From contig CP085629.1 of assembly GCA_024704175.1 (NCBI GenBank), forward strand, positions 6,200,001 through 6,264,000: DNA of 64,000 nucleotides, given 5' to 3'. The notes under the pieces are model-generated. The model saw nothing but the letters and a program-made list of their open reading frames with translations, was not told where the DNA came from and did no database searches. How positions within the stretch are numbered: position 1 is the first letter of the stretch; each line of letters starts with the position of its first letter. A program made the translations under genes and the position numbers. This document shows positions 59,302 to 64,000 of this stretch, in pieces. Source of the DNA: Paenibacillus sp. P25 (GTDB lineage Bacteria > Bacillota > Bacilli > Paenibacillales > NBRC-103111).

Positions 59302-60999
59302 TTAAGTTAGAACAATAAACTCAGGGTAATGAACCGCTTCTCCCATTAGGTCAATAAGCTGCAATATACCCTGATTATTGGATGACTCTTGGTGAAAGAT
59401 TTGACTTAATAAATAGTACAGGTCTGCATTATCCTTAGTTACCTCAAGCATTTCGGCTAAATGTTGCTTTGCTTTACTTACATCCAATTCTATCAGACAA
59501 AGTATCCCCCATCGAAAATATACCGTTTTCTGTTTTGTGTCTTTTTCGTTATTCATCAATGCAATAAAAGATTCAAGGGCTTGTTGAAAATATTTTAATT
59601 CGTAGTACTTTAACGCAGCATGATAAGGCAAACGAGAGTCCTCATTGGCGTTTACCTTTAAATAAAATTTCAAAGGAGGGGTGCCGCTTTTTTGTCTTCT
59701 TTGAGCTGCAAGTACCCACCTTGCTATTACTAAACCGTTCTTTAATGTGTACAACTGAGGTAAATCCACTTGGTCGGAATCGGTCGTTAGTAATAATCTA
59801 TAAAATTTCTCCCGGTCTTCTTCGCTTTTAAATTGGGCATCGTTTATGGTTATCTCCCAGTCTTCTAATCCACTACTAGAATTAATTTGATGGTTAGCCA
59901 CTTCAATATAATATTCATAGATTTTGGGGATGATTTTATTCCATTTATAGTTATCTGCCGTTTTTAATCCGTTTTTGACTAACTGATCTGCTAAATCAAC
60001 ATCCCCTAGTACTTTCATGATTTGTGTTGCCAGCTCTTCCGCATTCCCAATTTCTGAAAACAAACAATTATATTGGTCAACGGCATATTCTTTTACCCCT
60101 GAATTCGCGGTAGTAACAACGGGACATCCACAAGACATGGCCTCTAAGCCGGGTAGTGGAAAAGCTTCATAGTAGGAGCCTGAAACATAGCAAGCCGCTC
60201 CTCTATAGATCTGACCAATTAACTCTTGAGGAGGATTCACATGGATGACATCTGCGTCATCTATAAAGCGAGTTGGCTCGTTGGCGGTTACCCAAACTAA
60301 ACTTACATCAAATCCATTTCTCTTAACTATTTTATGTGCTTTAATTATATCCGGAATTCCCTTAAATTCTGTTTGCTCGCTGCCAAACATTAGTAAGTAT
60401 GGCTTATCAAGCTGATACTTTGCCCCCATTGTCGAGAAAACATTTTCATTTAATGCATTATGAAATACGATAGCATCTCGGCCGTAAATCTTTTTTATAT
60501 AGCTTGCTGCCTGGTTGGAAACTGTCATGATAAATGCAGGCGGCTCAAATTGTCTATGAATAAACTTTAATTTATCCGGGGCTACACGATCATAGTCAAA
60601 TAAATGAAAATCTCCTTGTTCGAAATAAACTACCGGGGCTAATCCGGTTTCAATACAGCTTTGAATATGATCCCAATAGGTTGCCACAATAACATCACAA
60701 ACCGGAATGCCGTGAGCAAGCTCTGTATGGAAGGGCACTTGAATATAGTCCACTTCTAGTTGGAACCAAGTAGGCTTTGGAAAATGGGCAACAATGGAAA
60801 CCTTCGCCCCTAATTGTTTTAAATGATTCGCATGTTCAAAAATAATTTTTACTCCGCCACATACGCTAACATGCGTCATAACATAAACAATATGAAGTTT
60901 GGGTTTAACCGTCTTATGGGCTACCAAATCTTGAGGTTTTGCAAATTCTTGACGTTTCCATCGTCCCATAAATTCTTTCGCTCTTAGTTCCTGTATCAT
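59302..60999 (-). CDS. GT4-type glycosyltransferase with TPR-like C-terminus
   Basis: 565 aa, intact. ATG 60999 behind AGGAGACC. GT-B fold: N-terminal acceptor domain with THVSVCGGVKIIFEHANHLK (glycine loop) and ATYWDHIQSCIETGLAPVVY; C-terminal nucleotide-sugar domain with LLMFGSEQTEFKGIPDIIKA and the E-x7-E block YEAFPLPGLEAMSCGCPVV. The last ~180 residues are helical repeats (YHAALKYYELKYFQQALESF, DNADLYYLLSQIFHQE). Likely transfers a sugar to flagellin or to a surface polymer. Convergent with the methyltransferase gene. Confidence 0.85.
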   Translation of the reverse strand: MIQELRAKEFMGRWKRQEFAKPQDLVAHKTVKPKLHIVYVMTHVSVCGGVKIIFEHANHLKQLGAKVSIVAHFPKPTWFQLEVDYIQVPFHTELAHGIPVCDVIVATYWDHIQSCIETGLAPVVYFEQGDFHLFDYDRVAPDKLKFIHRQFEPPAFIMTVSNQAASYIKKIYGRDAIVFHNALNENVFSTMGAKYQLDKPYLLMFGSEQTEFKGIPDIIKAHKIVKRNGFDVSLVWVTANEPTRFIDDADVIHVNPPQELIGQIYRGAACYVSGSYYEAFPLPGLEAMSCGCPVVTTANSGVKEYAVDQYNCLFSEIGNAEELATQIMKVLGDVDLADQLVKNGLKTADNYKWNKIIPKIYEYYIEVANHQINSSSGLEDWEITINDAQFKSEEDREKFYRLLLTTDSDQVDLPQLYTLKNGLVIARWVLAAQRRQKSGTPPLKFYLKVNANEDSRLPYHAALKYYELKYFQQALESFIALMNNEKDTKQKTVYFRWGILCLIELDVSKAKQHLAEMLEVTKDNADLYYLLSQIFHQESSNNQGILQLIDLMGEAVHYPEFIVLT

Positions 61000-61114
61000 G
61001 TATGAGGTCTCCTAAAGTAAATTATTATTAAGTCCAGTTGATTTTGTCTTAATAGTAATATCGACATCTTATGCTAATAAATTCAGTAGATTTATGAACT
61101 ATTTCCTTTCCTTT

Positions 61115-61122
61115 ACCGATAA
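61115..61122 (+). promoter_or_regulatory. Sigma-D-like -10 element before the GT2 gene
   Basis: ACCGATAA resembles the flagellar sigma-D -10 (GCCGATAT). The -35 (TGAA, expected TAAA) 16 bp upstream is weak. Confidence 0.35.
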
Positions 61123-61161
61123 TATGTTTAACACAGTCTTTGTTTCTATCAGGAGGCCCTA

Positions 61162-63102
61162 ATGAAGAACCTACTATCGCTTTGTATGATCGTCAAGAAT
61201 GAAGAAAAAGTGCTGCGGCGCTGTTTGGACAGCGTGGCCGGTCTGGTAGACGAGATTATCATAGTTGACACAGGATCGACGGATACTACCAAGGAGATTG
61301 CCTTTGAGTATACACAACAGGTTTATGATTTCAAATGGATCAATGACTTCGCCGCGGCCCGGAATGAATCGATTCGCAGGGTCGCCGGAAAATGGATTCT
61401 ATGGCTCGATGCAGACGAATACGTGCAGCAGGAGACTAAGCAGGAATTGCGGGAACTTCTGAAGGGGATCGATACTTCTTCCACAGCTATCGGGATAACG
61501 CTTCCTATCCTTAGCTTCTTGGGGAATTCAGAACACGATAGCGACCAAATGTCGGAATCGAAGGGAGAACGCATTTTCGCCAACGGCCACGGAATGTTGT
61601 TTGAAGGAGCCATTCATGAGCAGCTGATTAGTCCTAGCGGATCACATCAAACTTACGAATATTCTTTCTATATATACCATACGGGCTATACTGCACAAAC
61701 GAATAAGGAGAAGGATAAAACCACAAGAAATCTCACGATTTTCAAAGAGTTGATTCAAAAAAACCAATTAAACCGCCCTTATGATCATTTTACCATCGCC
61801 AATGAATATGCAAGGATGGGCGATTTCCCCAAGGCGTTATATTATTATGAAAAAGCATATCGCCGGTGTAAAGAGAAGACGAACTACTGGTCGCCTCATT
61901 GTACCGACAGAATGATCGTGGTGTATAAGTCCCTTAAAAAATACAAAGAAGCTTATCAGCTTGTTGAGGAATGTCTCAATAGGTGGCCTCAGTACCCCGA
62001 TTTTCATACGGTAAAAGGGTCGCTGCTTGATACTCTCGGATATGACCAAGCCTGTCAACGCGAAATGGAGAACAGTATTCGCATCGCCGATGAGCTTGCG
62101 TCCCGCAACCAACAATATTGGCTAATTCATTTGGATCATGGAAAGTTGCTACCATACCAAAAACTCGCCGAAATTTTTTATAAACAAAGAGACTTAAATA
62201 AAACTGTCTTTTTTCTGACGAAGATTTTGAACATTGATCCTAAACAATTTGCTGCTTTATATAAATTAGCCCATTTATTATCACAAAAAGAAACCGATCA
62301 AGATGTTATTACATTCTTTGAAAAGCTTTATACAAATGATAATCCAGCTTACTGTCTGATGCTTTTCCAAACCTTCTTGCAGCTGGGCCAATCTTCTTTA
62401 TGCCGGCATTATTATTCTCTTTGTATGAAACATGAGGTAAAGCTGAGTGATATCGACTACCTGCGTTACTATTTGATTATTAATGAATCCGGATTATTCG
62501 AGCAAAAAATGAAAGAAACGGACTTTTCCTCCACTTCAGCCGAAAGTTGTAAGTCGCTGCTTCTAGCTGCTTTGACTTGGAATAAACCCGATTATCTTGC
62601 GCCGCTTGGAACCCTTACGGAGGAGGGGAAGACAAGTCTTTATGCTCTTGGTCAAGCCTTGTTGAATTTCGAATCCAGTAGCTTAGACAACCATGAAGAG
62701 GCGATCTATACGTTAATGATCGATTTATTTGCAATCAAATCTTTTGAAGCATACGATTCGCTTATAAATCGATATATCAGTCCGTCGCTTCTCAATAAAT
62801 TAGCTCACTATTTTTACAAACAAAATTTTATCGAAATGGCCCTAAATTATTATTCGATATTGTTGGATAATCAGGCAATGGAAACCACCGGTTTTTATAA
62901 TCTCGCGATGTATTATTTGTACGAAGGCAGCGACCGTGAGGAAGGGCTTCAATTCCTTGCGCAAGCAATAGAGCTGGAACCGGATCATTTGCCGCTATAT
63001 GCCACCTGGCTGGAACATTGTACAGATAAAGAACTCAATAAAAAGTATAAGGAGCGACTCGATACTCAGCTTCCCAGCTGCAGGAATATACAGTTCGCAT
63101 AG
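61162..63102 (+). CDS. GT2-type glycosyltransferase with TPR repeats
   Basis: 646 aa, intact. ATG 61162 behind CAGGAGG. The N-terminal GT-A domain reads LLSLCMIVKNEEKVLRRCLD, DEIIIVDTGSTDTTKEIAFE, AAARNESIRRVAGKWILWLD with the metal-binding LDADEY, then GMLFEGAIHEQLI and YIYHTGYT. About 400 residues of TPR-like helices follow (YARMGDFPKALYYYEKAYRR, LAEIFYKQRDLNKTVFFLTK, YNLAMYYLYEGSDREEGLQF). This architecture occurs in enzymes that glycosylate proteins, including peptide and flagellin modification systems. Directly upstream of fliD on the same strand. Confidence 0.88.
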   Translation: MKNLLSLCMIVKNEEKVLRRCLDSVAGLVDEIIIVDTGSTDTTKEIAFEYTQQVYDFKWINDFAAARNESIRRVAGKWILWLDADEYVQQETKQELRELLKGIDTSSTAIGITLPILSFLGNSEHDSDQMSESKGERIFANGHGMLFEGAIHEQLISPSGSHQTYEYSFYIYHTGYTAQTNKEKDKTTRNLTIFKELIQKNQLNRPYDHFTIANEYARMGDFPKALYYYEKAYRRCKEKTNYWSPHCTDRMIVVYKSLKKYKEAYQLVEECLNRWPQYPDFHTVKGSLLDTLGYDQACQREMENSIRIADELASRNQQYWLIHLDHGKLLPYQKLAEIFYKQRDLNKTVFFLTKILNIDPKQFAALYKLAHLLSQKETDQDVITFFEKLYTNDNPAYCLMLFQTFLQLGQSSLCRHYYSLCMKHEVKLSDIDYLRYYLIINESGLFEQKMKETDFSSTSAESCKSLLLAALTWNKPDYLAPLGTLTEEGKTSLYALGQALLNFESSSLDNHEEAIYTLMIDLFAIKSFEAYDSLINRYISPSLLNKLAHYFYKQNFIEMALNYYSILLDNQAMETTGFYNLAMYYLYEGSDREEGLQFLAQAIELEPDHLPLYATWLEHCTDKELNKKYKERLDTQLPSCRNIQFA

Positions 63103-63147
63103 GTGGATGTCAAAAAAGGGTTGCATATTCATTTATCTTATCCGTAA

Positions 63148-63155
63148 TCCGATAA
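63148..63155 (+). promoter_or_regulatory. Sigma-D-like -10 element before fliD
   Basis: TCCGATAA, 50 bp before the fliD ATG. As with the GT2 gene the -35 is poor, but a sigma-D promoter is expected for fliD. Confidence 0.4.
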
Positions 63156-63204
63156 ATATTTATGTACAGGCATTTTGAAAATTAAAATAAAAGGAGGAAT
63201 GAAC

Positions 63205-64000
63205 ATGTCAGTTACTCGTATCTCGGGAATCAATTCCGGCATGGATATTGACGGATTGGTCACGAAGTTGATGACTTCTGAACGCTCGACCCAAACCAAG
63301 CTGAAGCAGCAGGTACAGACACTGACTTGGAAGCAGGATGCTTATAGGTCTGTCAACACGCTCGCCGCTTCTTTGAGGGACATGGCCTTCAATTTGCGGT
63401 TTAGTTCGAACTGGGCAAAAACCGCGGCCACTACTTCGGACCCTACTAAAATTACCGTGACATCAGACCCGAATGCCCAAACTGCATCGCACCAAATTAC
63501 GGTAACTAAGCTGGTCGCCGGCACCAGTAACAGTAGCGCCAGCGGCATCTATGCCGCCGCGGGAAAAAGCGGCACGCTGGACCCTAATGATTCGCTCCAA
63601 AATCAGGCCAGCAACTTGGGCTTCAGCTTAACCAGCAATACGGTCGTGATTAATGGAAAAACGATTACGGTTGACCCTAGCAAATCTTTAAACGATTTTA
63701 TTAACCAGGTGAATACCTCGGGTGCCGGCGTCACGATGACCTATGATTCCTATTCCGATAAGGTGGTACTGGCGACGAATTCGATCGGGGCTTCGGCTAA
63801 AATCGATTTTACCGGTACCAGCGGTTTTGATAATAGCGTGCTGAAGATGGTGGGACTCAGTTCCACGACCAAAACGGGTAATGATGCCATCATCAATATT
63901 GACGGTTTGGACACCACCCGCCCTTCCAATAACTTTAGTTTGAACGGAGTCAACTACACGTTATTGGGTACAACCACTCAGGCTGTTTCGGTTAACGTTG
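63205..64000 (+). CDS. fliD: Flagellar hook-associated protein 2 (filament cap), partial
   Basis: The first 265 residues; the gene runs off the window. ATG 63205 behind AAAGGAGGAA. The N-terminal coiled region is the FliD signature (TRISGINSGMDIDGLVTKLM, TSERSTQTKLKQQVQTLTWK, QDAYRSVNTLAASLRDM). The variable surface domain begins with HQITVTKLVAGTSNSSASGI and continues with NTVVINGKTITVDPSKSLND-type FliD_N/flagellin-IN repeats. Caps the growing filament and helps flagellin fold. Its nearness to two glycosyltransferases suggests flagellin modification. Confidence 0.95.
   Translation, partial: MSVTRISGINSGMDIDGLVTKLMTSERSTQTKLKQQVQTLTWKQDAYRSVNTLAASLRDMAFNLRFSSNWAKTAATTSDPTKITVTSDPNAQTASHQITVTKLVAGTSNSSASGIYAAAGKSGTLDPNDSLQNQASNLGFSLTSNTVVINGKTITVDPSKSLNDFINQVNTSGAGVTMTYDSYSDKVVLATNSIGASAKIDFTGTSGFDNSVLKMVGLSSTTKTGNDAIINIDGLDTTRPSNNFSLNGVNYTLLGTTTQAVSVNV

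Noticed and set aside
1..64000. tRNA, rRNA and CRISPR loci
   Set aside because: None recognised on either strand.

Overview
The window looks like a chromosomal segment from a motile, spore-forming-type Firmicute of the Paenibacillaceae, probably Paenibacillus or a close relative. The evidence is an S-layer (SLH) protein next to a YD-repeat protein, the LexA-box uvrBA operon, the long form of hpf, and the order fliD - hpf - secA - prfB - yvjA - ftsEX - M23 peptidase - ctpB - minJ - uvrBA, which is close to the Bacillus subtilis arrangement. Most of the window is GC-rich. The first 2.3 kb and roughly 57.8-63.1 kb are visibly more AT-rich and look acquired.

Layout. 0-2.3 kb: the end of an ATPase and a broken type I restriction methylase. 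2.4-10.3 kb (minus): an SLH protein and a giant YD/RHS protein, both behind a c-di-GMP-I riboswitch. 10.4-14.8 kb: a U32 peptidase-family protein (minus) and a membrane diguanylate cyclase (plus). 14.8-18.1 kb: a large exported FG-GAP/VCBS protein. 18.3-19.9 kb: a structured non-coding repeat interrupted or bordered by an IS3-family element. 20.1-23.9 kb: a dlt-like operon in which a class II aminoacyl-tRNA-synthetase-like ligase takes the place of DltA. It also holds a carrier protein, a DltD-like SGNH protein, a 36-residue DltX-like microprotein and an MBOAT (DltB-like) protein. 24-28 kb: a sugar isomerase, a small DUF2759-like protein and a sirohaem nitrite/sulfite reductase. 28-33.1 kb: uvrBA under a LexA box. 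33.2-34.8 kb: motAB. 34.9-40.8 kb: the division/cell-wall block minJ-like, ctpB, M23 peptidase, ftsX, ftsE. 41.1-42.7 kb: a VanW/G5 protein. 42.8-51.1 kb: the complete arginine operon argCJBDFGH. 51.5-57.7 kb: yvjA, prfB (with its natural +1 frameshift), secA, hpf, csp. 58.2-64 kb: a methyltransferase and two glycosyltransferases next to fliD, probably a flagellin-modification block.

A dominant feature is the number of broken reading frames, about 45 in 64 kb. They include single-base shifts in secA, uvrA, uvrB, argG and other genes that must work. Many fall in short G/C runs, so most are probably indel errors in the sequence rather than real mutations. For each broken gene I give the full span over which homology continues. 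Two frameshifts are real recoding sites: prfB (+1) and the IS3 transposase (-1). The apparent FtsE-FtsX fusion is best explained as one missing G.

The most interesting item is the dlt-like operon with a synthetase-like amino acid:[carrier protein] ligase. Next is the c-di-GMP riboswitch, whose geometry predicts that c-di-GMP turns the surface-protein operon ON.
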